Below are positions 23,258 to 31,648 of a DNA stretch of 53,510 bases, in pieces. Position 1 is the first letter of the stretch; each line of letters begins with the position of its first letter. Source of the stretch: Planctomyces sp. SH-PL62 (lineage in GTDB: Bacteria; Planctomycetota; Planctomycetia; Planctomycetales; Planctomycetaceae). Position numbers and translations under genes: made by a program. The DNA lies in contig CAMDPX010000015.1 in the NCBI GenBank assembly GCA_945905295.1, forward strand, positions 1 to 53,510, read 5' to 3'. Under the pieces are notes generated by a model. That model was not told where the DNA came from. It ran no database searches and was given only the letters and a program-made list of their open reading frames with translations.

Positions 23258-24949
23258 TTACTGTCTCTTCAAGTAAGCGTCAGCCATTTCCTCGCCCAGC
23301 AAGAGCGTTCCCTTGGTTCCGAAATGCAGTCGAGCATGTGGCAACTCGGACGTCTTGATGATCGTGATGCGCGGATCGGTGCGAGCCATTTCATTGAGCG
23401 CCGCGTTGACCGGTTCGATGTTTCGCCACGGCGCGTTCTTGTGTTGCTCGGAGATGAACCAGGCGAGATCGGGCTGCTTGAGGTCCGCTCGCGACTGGTC
23501 GATCAACTGCTGCATCCACTTGGCGTTGTTGTTGGCGTACGGACCGAAATAGGTGTCGTTCTCGCCGGTGTGCCAGAAGATGCCTTCGAGGCGGCTCTCG
23601 AAACCTTGCTGCATCAAGTCATCCTGAGACGCCTGAATGAAGCTGATGAGCTTCGGATAAAGATTGCGATGCGACTCGGCCGAGCCGTTCGGAAACCAAT
23701 CGGGGCCTTGCGCTCCGCTGTGCGTGAACTTGATGATCGCCACTCCCTCTTTCGCATCCACCGACTTTCGCAATCGAGCACCGAAGCTCAGCTCAGGGCC
23801 GAAATTGCCGAGATCGCCCACGAGGCCGAGCGGCTCCCAACCCGATGACGACTTCACTCCGCCACCAACCGAGTAACGAAACAGGACGCTGTTCTGATCC
23901 TTGGCCAAAGATTCGTAGTTCGGCTGTTGAGCGATTTCGGAGACGAAGGAATCCTCACCTTCCATGTTGCGTTGACCGGCCAGCACGAACAGCTTCACTC
24001 GGGCCAGCTTCGCGAGCGGCAGCCCGTTCTTGAAGCGGCGATCGGCCGCGGCCACCGGCTTACTGATGTCGCGGAGATACGCGGCCGCGAAGGCTTCGCC
24101 CATCTGAAGCTGGCCCTGAGTGCCGAAGTGATAGTGAGGTTGTCCGCTCCCCATAACCTCGAATGCGAGATGCGATGTCGGCACCCAACGCAACAGCGGA
24201 TCGGCCTTCAGCGCCTGCTCTTGCTGCTGACGCAAGATGCCGAGGTTGCTGCGGTGATCCATCCCCCAGATCCCCTTCTCGCTGACCTCCGCGATGTACC
24301 ACTTCAGCTCGGGAGCCTTCAGGTCGGCTCGCAGCCGCGCGACGAGCTTCGTCAGCCCGTCGGCGTATTGCTTGTAGAGATTCCGGTCGAGCATGTCGTT
24401 CTCCCCCTGATGCCACATGACCGCTTCGAGCCGATAGCGAACGCCGCGCTTGTCCAATTCATCGAGCGACTCGCGAATGAGCTTGAGCGTTCGCGGGTAG
24501 AGCTTCTGCCCCTTCTCCGGCGCATCGGGATTCCAATCAAAGGCGATGGTCGTCCCACCCACCGCCGACTTGATGACGGCGATCGGGAATTGAGCGTGCT
24601 TCCGAACTCGTCGAGCAAACGTCACCTCCGGCCCGAACGAACGCAACGGCTTAAGCGGCACCCAACCTTTGGAAGCTTCATCGCCATTACCCAGGATGTA
24701 CGAGTAAAGCACGTCGCTCTGAGGCTCGCCCGCGCCTTTGAAGTTCGGATAGTCGTCGATGCGATCCGCATGCGCGTCCGACCCCACCATGTTGGACTGC
24801 CCGGCGAAGAGGAACACTCGCGTGACCTCCTCGGCGATGGCGGAACCATTTGTCATGCAGGCCAACGCCAACAACGTCAGGGCTGGCACGATCGCTTTTC
24901 GAAAAGGGGGATTCACGGAGTTCCTCGTTTCGTGGTCGGAGGTTTTCAT
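23258..24949 (-). CDS. Two-domain secreted SASA (sialate O-acetylesterase-like) protein, second domain inactive
   Basis: 563 residues with a signal peptide (ALTLLALACMTNGSAIA). Two SGNH-type SASA domains are fused. Domain 1 (~44-295) has the nucleophile block FAGQSNM (Ser52), MWHQGEND and PHYHFG. Domain 2 (~315-563) has LAGQRNM, FWHTGEND and ARLHFG: the catalytic Ser is Arg327 (codon CGC at 23969-23971), so this domain cannot use the usual Ser nucleophile. The family removes acetyl groups from sugars. The neighbours are a DapA-family enzyme downstream and a GH99-like secreted protein upstream. A GTG start at residue 12 also has a purine-rich site upstream. Confidence 0.85.
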   Translation of the reverse strand: MKTSDHETRNSVNPPFRKAIVPALTLLALACMTNGSAIAEEVTRVFLFAGQSNMVGSDAHADRIDDYPNFKGAGEPQSDVLYSYILGNGDEASKGWVPLKPLRSFGPEVTFARRVRKHAQFPIAVIKSAVGGTTIAFDWNPDAPEKGQKLYPRTLKLIRESLDELDKRGVRYRLEAVMWHQGENDMLDRNLYKQYADGLTKLVARLRADLKAPELKWYIAEVSEKGIWGMDHRSNLGILRQQQEQALKADPLLRWVPTSHLAFEVMGSGQPHYHFGTQGQLQMGEAFAAAYLRDISKPVAAADRRFKNGLPLAKLARVKLFVLAGQRNMEGEDSFVSEIAQQPNYESLAKDQNSVLFRYSVGGGVKSSSGWEPLGLVGDLGNFGPELSFGARLRKSVDAKEGVAIIKFTHSGAQGPDWFPNGSAESHRNLYPKLISFIQASQDDLMQQGFESRLEGIFWHTGENDTYFGPYANNNAKWMQQLIDQSRADLKQPDLAWFISEQHKNAPWRNIEPVNAALNEMARTDPRITIIKTSELPHARLHFGTKGTLLLGEEMADAYLKRQ

Positions 24950-25026
24950 TCACTGTCTCTCTTCATTCGCGGTCGATCATTTTGACAGCGAATGAAGAGA
25001 GGCCGCGAATGTTGGGTAAGGTGTTT

Positions 25027-26172
25027 TCATGGTTTTGCGTTTCGGAGAGGCTGGAGTTCACGGAGTGCCTTCCCCAAAGCGTGGATCCGGGAGTCGTCCG
25101 CCTTCCCATCGGCGCCGCGCGTGGGCTGGAGCCAGCCTCCTTCGTCGTGCTCGTTCCAGGCATAGATGATGACCGCGTTGGCGGGATTCAGATCGCGATG
25201 AGTTCTCGCCCATTCGACCGCCCCAGTGACATGAGCAGCGAGTTCGTCGGGAGTGGCCGAGACGGAGTCGATGAGTGGCTTTTGCTGGGCCGGCGGAGTG
25301 GGATCGGGCTCGGCCTTGATTTCATTCTTCATCCAGAACGGCGGGCGTTCGTTGCGCGGGCGAGTGTCCCAGCCCGCACTGGCAAAGGTGATGCAGGGGA
25401 CGCGCAGGGCCTGCCACCTCTCCCAACGCTCACGGCGGATGAGGCCGCACTGCTCGGCATAAGTCGGCTGCGTCATGCTGTAGCTGCCGCCGCGAGCGTA
25501 GGCGGACACGGCGTCGAATCCGATCGCGGTCATGTCCTTCGCATCCTGCTCGGGACGGTAGCCCATGAGCACGAGATACGGCGTCTTCAAGCCGGCGGCG
25601 AGCGTCTGACGCCGCAAGTCATCCCACTCGGCCTTGAGAAGCGTCGTGGGTTGCCCAAACACAAACAACAGCGGACGCCCATCGAGCACCGTCTGGTAAT
25701 CGGCCCGCTGAAAGTGTTCGACCAGTCGCTTCCAGCCCGCGCTGCCGATCTTGTCCAGCCGTTGACCTTCCTCGACCAGACAATAGCGGACGCCACGTTT
25801 GTCTTTGGCGGCGAGATAACGGTTCAAGGCGATGCTCATGCCTGGAGCCTCATCGCAGTAATCCACGACGGCCCAGTAGTTCAACCGCGCTGCCGCAGCG
25901 TACGCGAGCTCCTGCTCCATGATGGCCTGAGAATCGCCGTTGATCCGCACCGAGCCATCGCTCTGCAACTGCGCGAACCACGGCAGCCGAAAATGATACT
26001 TCGGCTGCCCGAGCGATGCCTCGACCGCCTTTGTCACGGTCGCATCTCCATACCAGCCATCCCAGCGAATCGCGCCGACGATGGGCCCATCGTCACCCGC
26101 CTGCACCGCGGCCAGCGGCGCGAGCAGCAGGGGCAAGGCGGCGAGAAGGAATGTCGTTCGGAGTGTGGTCAT
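25027..26172 (-). CDS. Secreted GH99/WbsX-like glycan-acting protein
   Basis: 381 residues from ATG 26172 with a signal peptide (FLLAALPLLLAPLAAVQA). The mature part looks like a TIM-barrel related to GH99-like or WbsX proteins: GAIRWDGWYGDA, FRLPWFAQ, LNYWAVVDYCDEAPGMS, VLDGRPLLFVFGQ and the C-terminal YAWNEHDEGGWL, which parallels the NEWGEG box of that superfamily. The probable catalytic acidic residues are in this last motif. A role in cleaving or modifying extracellular polysaccharide fits its position between two SASA esterases. Family assignment is by motif memory only. Confidence 0.65.
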   Translation of the reverse strand: MTTLRTTFLLAALPLLLAPLAAVQAGDDGPIVGAIRWDGWYGDATVTKAVEASLGQPKYHFRLPWFAQLQSDGSVRINGDSQAIMEQELAYAAAARLNYWAVVDYCDEAPGMSIALNRYLAAKDKRGVRYCLVEEGQRLDKIGSAGWKRLVEHFQRADYQTVLDGRPLLFVFGQPTTLLKAEWDDLRRQTLAAGLKTPYLVLMGYRPEQDAKDMTAIGFDAVSAYARGGSYSMTQPTYAEQCGLIRRERWERWQALRVPCITFASAGWDTRPRNERPPFWMKNEIKAEPDPTPPAQQKPLIDSVSATPDELAAHVTGAVEWARTHRDLNPANAVIIYAWNEHDEGGWLQPTRGADGKADDSRIHALGKALRELQPLRNAKP

Positions 26173-26296
26173 GATTTCTTCGTCGTTCTGCTGACAAACC
26201 ATAGAGGGTTGTTGTTCCCTCTCCGCGCTTTACGAACTTGGTCGTCTTTCCTCGCGTCTCTTGCATCAGTGTCGCGAAGGAATCGCCGCTTAAGAA

Positions 26297-26361
26297 CCTC
26301 TGCGCTCTTCCAATCTCTGCGGTGCAAATGAAACACCGCAGAGATTGGAAGACCGCAGAGG
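26297..26361. repeat. Palindromic element, family E (CTCTGCGGTCTTCCAATC type)
   Basis: Arms 26297-26324 and 26334-26361 (28 bp, one mismatch), both ending in CTCTGCGGTG or its complement. Another single arm (CCAATCTCTCGCGGTGCAAA) follows at ~26389. The same hairpin occurs three times in the tandem repeat at 27.2-27.6 kb and in reduced form at 29980-30035. Confidence 0.9.
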
Positions 26362-26418
26362 CCGACTTCTCAATCCCCGCTGCGGTTCCCCAATCTCTCG
26401 CGGTGCAAACTCCCCCGC

Positions 26419-27237
26419 TCACTTCGGCCTATAACTTCGGTTAATCCGTTTGATTTCAGTCGCCATTGAATCGGAGTGAAAGTTGAAGCACAGGCCGGCT
26501 TCGACATCGCTGACTTTCAAGAGTGATCGCTGACGTGCCAGATGAATCGGCTCCACCTCTTTCGTGCAGACGCAGGCGACCATGAGGCTGCCTTCGACCA
26601 CCATCGGGATCTCCTTCTCGCTGGGAATGAGCTGCTCGCGATAGACGAGATTCACGGGCAAACGCTGCGCGATCTTCATGCCGCGTAGTTTCAGTTCGTG
26701 AGCGAGGGCCGCTTCATAGGCACTGCGAAGCAAGCCCGGGCCGAGGACATGTTGTACCTCGATCGCCGCGTTGATCACCTCGTGAGACAACGGATCGAAT
26801 GTGGTGTCGATTGCCAATTGATTGTGTTGTCTGAGAGCTGGGACGTGGGAATTCGCACGCCGCAAGATGCCATCGCGGAGCATCATCTCGGCGAAGTTGA
26901 TAAGCAGTCCGAGCTTGAGTCGGGAGAGTCGCAGGTACGTAATCAACTGCGCCTCATGCACCGGATGCAGCTTCTCAACAGCCTTGAGTTCGATCAGAAG
27001 TTGCCGAGCGACGATCAGGTCGATGCGATAGCCGCAATCCAAATGAGCCTCTTTGTAAATCAGCGGCAGCCCGACTTGGCATTCGTGTTCAATCCCTCTG
27101 GCCGTGAGTTCCAAACTCAATGCACGCTCATAGTCAGGTTCGTCCACGCCAGGACCAAATTCTCGATGCACGGCAATGGCCGCAGCGATGAGCTGACCGG
27201 AGAGCTCTCCGCCAAGGTTTTCATGTTTGAAAGGCAT
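26419..27237 (-). CDS. Fused double GxxExxY protein
   Basis: 272 residues containing two GxxExxY domains, normally separate ~130-residue proteins of unknown function with a PD-(D/E)XK-like core. Copy 1 (~10-130) has GPGVDEPDYERAL, GYRIDLIVARQLLIELKAVE, and ITYLRLSRLKLGLLINF. Copy 2 (~150-270) begins SHEVINAAIEVQHVLGPGLLRSAYEAAL but its E-x-K core is eroded (VVEGSLMVACVCTKEVE), so only the first half looks intact. The ATG at 27237 lies in the tandem repeat, and no ribosome site is seen. Its first ~66 bases are copied upstream twice. Confidence 0.8.
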   Translation of the reverse strand: MPFKHENLGGELSGQLIAAAIAVHREFGPGVDEPDYERALSLELTARGIEHECQVGLPLIYKEAHLDCGYRIDLIVARQLLIELKAVEKLHPVHEAQLITYLRLSRLKLGLLINFAEMMLRDGILRRANSHVPALRQHNQLAIDTTFDPLSHEVINAAIEVQHVLGPGLLRSAYEAALAHELKLRGMKIAQRLPVNLVYREQLIPSEKEIPMVVEGSLMVACVCTKEVEPIHLARQRSLLKVSDVEAGLCFNFHSDSMATEIKRINRSYRPK

Positions 27238-27630
27238 GTCTTTTTACACTACGAGAGATTGGAAGACCGCAGAGGTGAGGAATTGGAATCTGTCCTCTGC
27301 GGTCTTCCAATCTCTCGCGGTTCATGGCAATGGCCGCAGCGATGAGCTGACCGGAGATCTCTCCGCCAAGGTTTTCATGGTTGGAAGGCATGTTTTTTAA
27401 CACCGCGAGAGATTGGAAGACCGCAGAGGTGAGGAATTGGAATCTGTCCTCTGCGGTCTTCCAATCTCTCGCGGTGCATGGCAATGGCCGTCGCGATGAG
27501 CTGACCGGAGATCTCTCCGCCAGGGTTTTCATGGTTGGAAGGCATGCCTTTTAACACTACGAGAGATTGGAAGACCGCAGAGGTGAGGAATTGGAATCTG
27601 TCCTCTGCGGTCTTCCAATCTCTCGCGGTG
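27170..27630. repeat. 154-bp tandem repeat carrying the start of the GxxExxY gene and a palindrome
   Basis: Three copies, with the hairpin start GAGAGATTGGAAG at 27253, 27407 and 27561 (exact 154 bp period). Each unit combines the antisense of the N-terminal GxxExxY codons (HENLGGEISGQLIA region) with a family E hairpin in the order GAGAGATTGGAAGACCGCAG ... CTGCGGTCTTCCAATCTCTC. The gene's real 5' end is the first copy; the others are near-identical start-codon duplicates without a following gene body. Confidence 0.93.
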
Positions 27631-27704
27631 CCAGAACCTCCCACTCGTCTGGCCGAAGTGCGGGATCGGGTTACCGGTTGTGGCCAAGTTGCGGAGAAAG
27701 TCGG

Positions 27705-28808
27705 CTACTTGAGAAGTTCCGCCATCGCGCGGCCGAGTGCGTCGCCGGTTTCGTAGTAGGTCTCGGCGTTGTGGTTGTAGTGATAGCCTTGATTCACCGG
27801 AGACACGTCCGCTTCGCGCCAGAGGTCGCGCGTATCAATCGCTTTCACATTGCCTTTGAACTCGGGGTATTTTCCCTTGGCACCATCGACTGCGAGCTGC
27901 GCTTCCGCGATCTGCAAACCGAAACTCTCGCGCCCAGGATTGCCGCAACCGGTTGCCAACACGAACTTCGCATTGGGCGAGTTGAAGTCTTTGCGCAGCG
28001 ACTTGATGAGCTGCACGAGGTTCTGCTCGTAGCGGCCGGCCAGCGCGGCGCTTTGGTCTTTGTGCCCCTGCCACCAGACGAAGCCTGTGACCTCGTAGCC
28101 CTGACCTTTGTAGCCGGGGTAATACTTTTCGAGGTTCTTCAGCACGGCTTTCGCATGCGCCGTATCGGCGTCGTACTGCCGGCCGGCGTACCACGGAACG
28201 GGCTTCGGCTCCGCACCCTTGTCCCAGAAGTTGGCGACGTCCTTCGAGCCCGCGTAGATCTTGCCGTCGAACTCGAATCGCTCACTGCCAGGCGGCAACA
28301 AGTCCCAACCGAGACTGCGATTGCCGATGCACGCTTTGAGCAACAGCACCGGTTCGTCGTGAAAGTGTCCCATGACATGCCCGAAGCCCAGTTCGGGACC
28401 GAACGATCCTTTCGGAGTCAGCCATTCGTTGCGGACGTCGCCGAACTTCTCCATGTCCTTGTAATCAACGCCGCGCGGATCCATCACATGGACGTACCGC
28501 ACATCTTGCCGAGTCGTCCAATTCCCGGCGTCATCGACCAGGTGCGAGTACTTGCCCTTCTCTTTGACCATGAACTCCAACGAGCCCTTCGTCTCCTTTG
28601 GCCCAACCCTGCCGAAGCCCAGCATGTTGGATTGCCCCAGCATGACGTAGACCTTGATCGGCTTGCTGTGATCGCCCGGCTTGCCGTCTGGCTTCGGCAA
28701 TTGGAATTCTGAATCAGCCGCGACTTTCTCCACCGCCGCTGCGTCGGCAGTGCCCACGACCGTTGCGGCCACCAGCGTCAGAAATGCGAATAGCGAGTTC
28801 CAGGTCAT
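27705..28808 (-). CDS. Secreted SASA-domain protein (sialate O-acetylesterase-like)
   Basis: 367 residues from ATG 28808, with TGGAGA ~10 bases upstream. Signal peptide LFAFLTLVAATVVGTADAAA. SASA motifs: YVMLGQSNMLGFG with the catalytic Ser, GSFGPELGFG, LLLKACIGNRSLGWDLLPPG, FVWWQGHKDQ (where HQGEND is usual), and a final GYHYNHNAETYYETG with the probable catalytic His. Single domain and apparently intact. It lies 74 bp downstream of the ThuA-like gene on the same strand. Planctomycetes often have such esterases in secreted polysaccharide-degradation sets. Confidence 0.83.
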   Translation of the reverse strand: MTWNSLFAFLTLVAATVVGTADAAAVEKVAADSEFQLPKPDGKPGDHSKPIKVYVMLGQSNMLGFGRVGPKETKGSLEFMVKEKGKYSHLVDDAGNWTTRQDVRYVHVMDPRGVDYKDMEKFGDVRNEWLTPKGSFGPELGFGHVMGHFHDEPVLLLKACIGNRSLGWDLLPPGSERFEFDGKIYAGSKDVANFWDKGAEPKPVPWYAGRQYDADTAHAKAVLKNLEKYYPGYKGQGYEVTGFVWWQGHKDQSAALAGRYEQNLVQLIKSLRKDFNSPNAKFVLATGCGNPGRESFGLQIAEAQLAVDGAKGKYPEFKGNVKAIDTRDLWREADVSPVNQGYHYNHNAETYYETGDALGRAMAELLK

Positions 28809-28882
28809 GACGTTGTCTCCATTACTTGATTGACGTTTCCGACAACACGTCACTCGGACAAGCCCGGGTGCCACAACGTTTG

Positions 28883-29947
28883 TCATCTGTAGAAGCTCGG
28901 TTTTCTCGGCACGATGTTGAGCTGCTTGTAGGCAAAGCCGCTGTCGGGCGGATCGTATTCGCCAACAAGATCCATGCTGGATTTGTCGTTGATGTCAGCT
29001 TCCATCTGTAAGCACCAGTAGGCGGCGTTCACAGTCATGCGACGAAGCCCTTCGCTCTTGAAATCTTGGGCGCTCCCCATCGTGACATGGAAAACGCGCG
29101 CGGTGTGGCCGGTGTTTCCGGTCCATGTTTTCACCCAGGCCACCGGCAGCGGAATTAGCTCGGCATTTATGTCATCATCGTGTTTGCGACCCTTCAGCGG
29201 CTGACCATCGACCAGCGGCAGGCAGCCTTCGGGCAGGCTGCCACCTTCTTTGTAGGTGCGATAGACATCCGACGTGCCCCAGATGTCTTTGACACCTTTC
29301 AAGACGGGATGATTCTTGTTCTGCTCGACGATGATGCCGCGAGTGGAATCCTGCTGCCAACGGCCATGATGATTGCGGAAGGAACCACCCAGCACGCCTT
29401 CGCCGAAGTCGATCTTCTTGCCATCCTTCGTGTAGTCGAAGCCAATGAAACCGTGATTGGCAGTACGAATGCCGATGATCGGTTTCCCGGAATCCAGGTA
29501 GTTGTAGATGTGCTTCAATTGTTCGGGCGGCAAGGAAATCAGTCGGCTGAACAAGATGACGAGATCGCACTTCTCCAAATGTTCGAGACCGGGAATGTTG
29601 TGAGTGACCGTCTTGTCCTCCCACCGAATTTTTTGAGTGGGATCGACGTCGTTGTCCTTGTTCAAACTGAAGAGGACGGTGCAATGAAACCCATGATGCT
29701 TGGCGAGGAGCCGTGCCAGCATCGGCATCGAATGTTCGCTGCGGTATTCCTGATCCGCCGCGATCAGGACGATGTGTTTCCCTGCACCCGGTCCCTTGTC
29801 GCCGGAATACGTCAGCCAGAGCGGACTCTCCGGGACCGGATGCTCGGCGGCCTTCAATCGGTCAGCGTTGCCTGAAATCGCGACCAGAACACCCAAGCTC
29901 AAAGCGAGCAAGACAGAGAGTCCAGTCGTTGGTTTCGTTGGGGACAT
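28883..29947 (-). CDS. Secreted ThuA-like protein
   Basis: 354 residues with a hydrophobic signal (LSVLLALSLGVLVAISG). The ThuA fold (class I glutamine-amidotransferase-like) is indicated by HIVLIAADQEYRSEHSMPMLARLLAKHHGF, CDLVILFSRLISLPPEQL, YLDSGKPIIGIRTANHGFIG and ARVFHVTMGSAQDF, a typical end of this family. ThuA proteins are implicated in sugar utilisation (trehalose in rhizobia). The Cys nucleophile of true amidotransferases is absent (RTANHGF). It is followed by the SASA gene and preceded by the propeller and cytochrome genes, consistent with extracellular sugar oxidation. Confidence 0.82.
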   Translation of the reverse strand: MSPTKPTTGLSVLLALSLGVLVAISGNADRLKAAEHPVPESPLWLTYSGDKGPGAGKHIVLIAADQEYRSEHSMPMLARLLAKHHGFHCTVLFSLNKDNDVDPTQKIRWEDKTVTHNIPGLEHLEKCDLVILFSRLISLPPEQLKHIYNYLDSGKPIIGIRTANHGFIGFDYTKDGKKIDFGEGVLGGSFRNHHGRWQQDSTRGIIVEQNKNHPVLKGVKDIWGTSDVYRTYKEGGSLPEGCLPLVDGQPLKGRKHDDDINAELIPLPVAWVKTWTGNTGHTARVFHVTMGSAQDFKSEGLRRMTVNAAYWCLQMEADINDKSSMDLVGEYDPPDSGFAYKQLNIVPRKPSFYR

Positions 29948-29979
29948 TTTCGGCTTCCGGATAATCTTTGATGGTTGTT

Positions 29980-30035
29980 TCTGCGGTCATCCAATCTCTG
30001 CGGTGTAAGAGTTTGAATACGGAAATGACCGCAGA
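29980..30035. repeat. Palindromic element, family E, degenerate copy
   Basis: CTGCGGTCATCCAATCTCTG then GACCGCAGAGG, in the ~100 bases between the ThuA-like and propeller genes. The left arm is complete while the right arm is reduced to ~11 bp. Confidence 0.7.
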
Positions 30036-30055
30036 GGCGATCCTGTGCGTCGGGG

Positions 30056-31648
30056 TTATCGCGAGGGAATCTCATTGACGGTGTAGAACGCGTTGCGATG
30101 CAGCAGTTCTTCGTTGTCGCGCGAACGCAGACGCGCCAGATCGAGTTCGTACACAAATCCTTGGTCGAGCTTTTCCAAAGTGATCTTGGCCGAGAGTCCG
30201 TCCTCGGCCAGCGCGACGGCTTTCACGCCGGATTTATGTTGGTCAACTTCCGGCCCGCCGTAGCCGCCGTGATACGGGTGAGTAAACGCGGAGATCACAT
30301 AGGAGTCCGCTGAGCCGCCCGTGTCGCGGTCAACGGGCTTGGTGAACGTCACCTTGAAGCCATCCGGTTCGATCGTGATGCGATTGATCTCGAAGGGCAT
30401 CTTGCCGCTCCATTCGAGTCGTTCGAGGGCGAATGGTTTGATCCCTCGAACGGGCCAGCCGCGGTTGGTCCCGCCACACAGCAGCTTGCCTCCCGGAGTG
30501 AATTCCACATTGAGGATGCCTGTCGAAAGCCCCTCGCGAAACGGATAGCACGCTCCCTGCCAGACGCCGTTGACCTGTTCCGTCGTGGCGCGCATCAGGA
30601 TCGATTGCGTGTAGTCCCCCAGGAACATCTGGTTCTCAAACGGGCCGAACTTGCCCTGCGTCTTATCGACGCTGAAGGCCGTGATGGACCGGCCCATGCG
30701 GATGTACGGAAAGATGACGGCGTAGGGGACCAGTTGTTTGACGCGGTTCTTTTCGGTGGCGATCCGTGTTCCTGACGTCGGCTTCTCCGGCACTGGGCCG
30801 AGTTCGGGTGAAAACGGATACCAATTGAAACTCGCCGGGTGCCCGTGAAAGCTGTTCTGCGAGACCGCCTTCAAACTGCACGAACAATTCCACGGCCCCT
30901 GGCTTTCGACATAGAAGAGCGATCCATGCTCGTCGTGTCCGATCCCGCCGGGACTGCGCAGGCCGCTGGCGAATGCAGTCGTCTTTCCGTCCGGTGCGAC
31001 CTTCATGATGAAGCCACGGTTCAAGGCATGTGAGTGGTAAGACTCCGACAGGCCGAGCGACACGAATTGGTTTCCGTCCGCATCGAGCTTTGAGCCGAAC
31101 GCGTATTCGTGGTAGTTCGCATATCCCCAGGCATCGGAGATCGTTTCAAAGCGATCAGCCACGCCATCGCCATTTGAGTCGCTGACGCGCGTCAATTCGC
31201 AGCTTTGCGTGACGCGGAGTGCGTTGTCTTTCCAGGTCAGTCCGAAGATCTCGTCGAGTCCCGTTGCGAACCGGTGAAACGAAGGAGTTGGTTTCGCTGC
31301 ATCGACTCCATCAATCAGATAGATCTCGCCATGCCGCGTTCCCACGGCGACTCGGCGGTCAGGCAGCACCGCGAAGGCCCCGGCCTCGATGACCGTGTCC
31401 TTAGGCAGGGGAATGTTGACGATGGGATAATACTCACGTTCGCGTTCTTCGGTGCCCCAGCGTTCGCCAACCTCTTCGGCGTGCAGCGTCGAAGTCGCCG
31501 ACAGAGCGATCAGAAGCAGAAGACAGAGCAGTCTTGTAGGGTGGGACAAGCTCGCTTCGAGCGCCGGCCCACCAATGGCAATCGCGACGGTAAATGGTGG
31601 GCCGGCGCGGCGGATCGCCGCTTGTCCCACCCTACGGCTTAAGTTCAT
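30056..31648 (-). CDS. Secreted beta-propeller, sorbosone dehydrogenase-like
   Basis: 530 residues. After the signal (LLCLLLLIALSATSTLHA) comes a propeller-like repeat: FAVLPDRRVAVGTRHGEIYLIDG, FGLTWKDNALRVTQSCELTRVSDSNGDGVADRF, LRSPGGIGHDEHGSLFYVESQGPWN, QMFLGDYTQSILMRATTEQ and LLCGGTNRGWPVRG. These match secreted glucose/sorbosone dehydrogenase-type propellers, which in planctomycetes stand beside multi-haem cytochromes that could accept electrons. Residues ~10-34 before the signal core are encoded by palindromic element F, so the N-terminus has an unusual origin. It overlaps the upstream cytochrome gene by 17 bp, suggesting translational coupling. Confidence 0.75.
   Translation of the reverse strand: MNLSRRVGQAAIRRAGPPFTVAIAIGGPALEASLSHPTRLLCLLLLIALSATSTLHAEEVGERWGTEEREREYYPIVNIPLPKDTVIEAGAFAVLPDRRVAVGTRHGEIYLIDGVDAAKPTPSFHRFATGLDEIFGLTWKDNALRVTQSCELTRVSDSNGDGVADRFETISDAWGYANYHEYAFGSKLDADGNQFVSLGLSESYHSHALNRGFIMKVAPDGKTTAFASGLRSPGGIGHDEHGSLFYVESQGPWNCSCSLKAVSQNSFHGHPASFNWYPFSPELGPVPEKPTSGTRIATEKNRVKQLVPYAVIFPYIRMGRSITAFSVDKTQGKFGPFENQMFLGDYTQSILMRATTEQVNGVWQGACYPFREGLSTGILNVEFTPGGKLLCGGTNRGWPVRGIKPFALERLEWSGKMPFEINRITIEPDGFKVTFTKPVDRDTGGSADSYVISAFTHPYHGGYGGPEVDQHKSGVKAVALAEDGLSAKITLEKLDQGFVYELDLARLRSRDNEELLHRNAFYTVNEIPSR
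31536..31635. repeat. Palindromic element, family F (GTAGGGTGGGACAAG type), coding
   Basis: Arms 31536-31574 and 31595-31635 (GTAGGGTGGGACAAGC... and ...CTTGTCCCACCCTAC) with GGCCGGCGC inner pairs. On the minus strand it gives the TAG stop of the cytochrome gene and is translated as part of the N-terminal region of the propeller protein. Confidence 0.92.

Noticed and set aside
24850-26331. A 493-residue plus-strand frame
   Set aside because: Antisense shadow of the GH99-like gene and of the start of the two-domain SASA gene; no recognisable domain.
27567-28712. A 381-residue plus-strand frame
   Set aside because: Antisense to the SASA gene at 27705-28808 and begins in the 154-bp tandem repeat.
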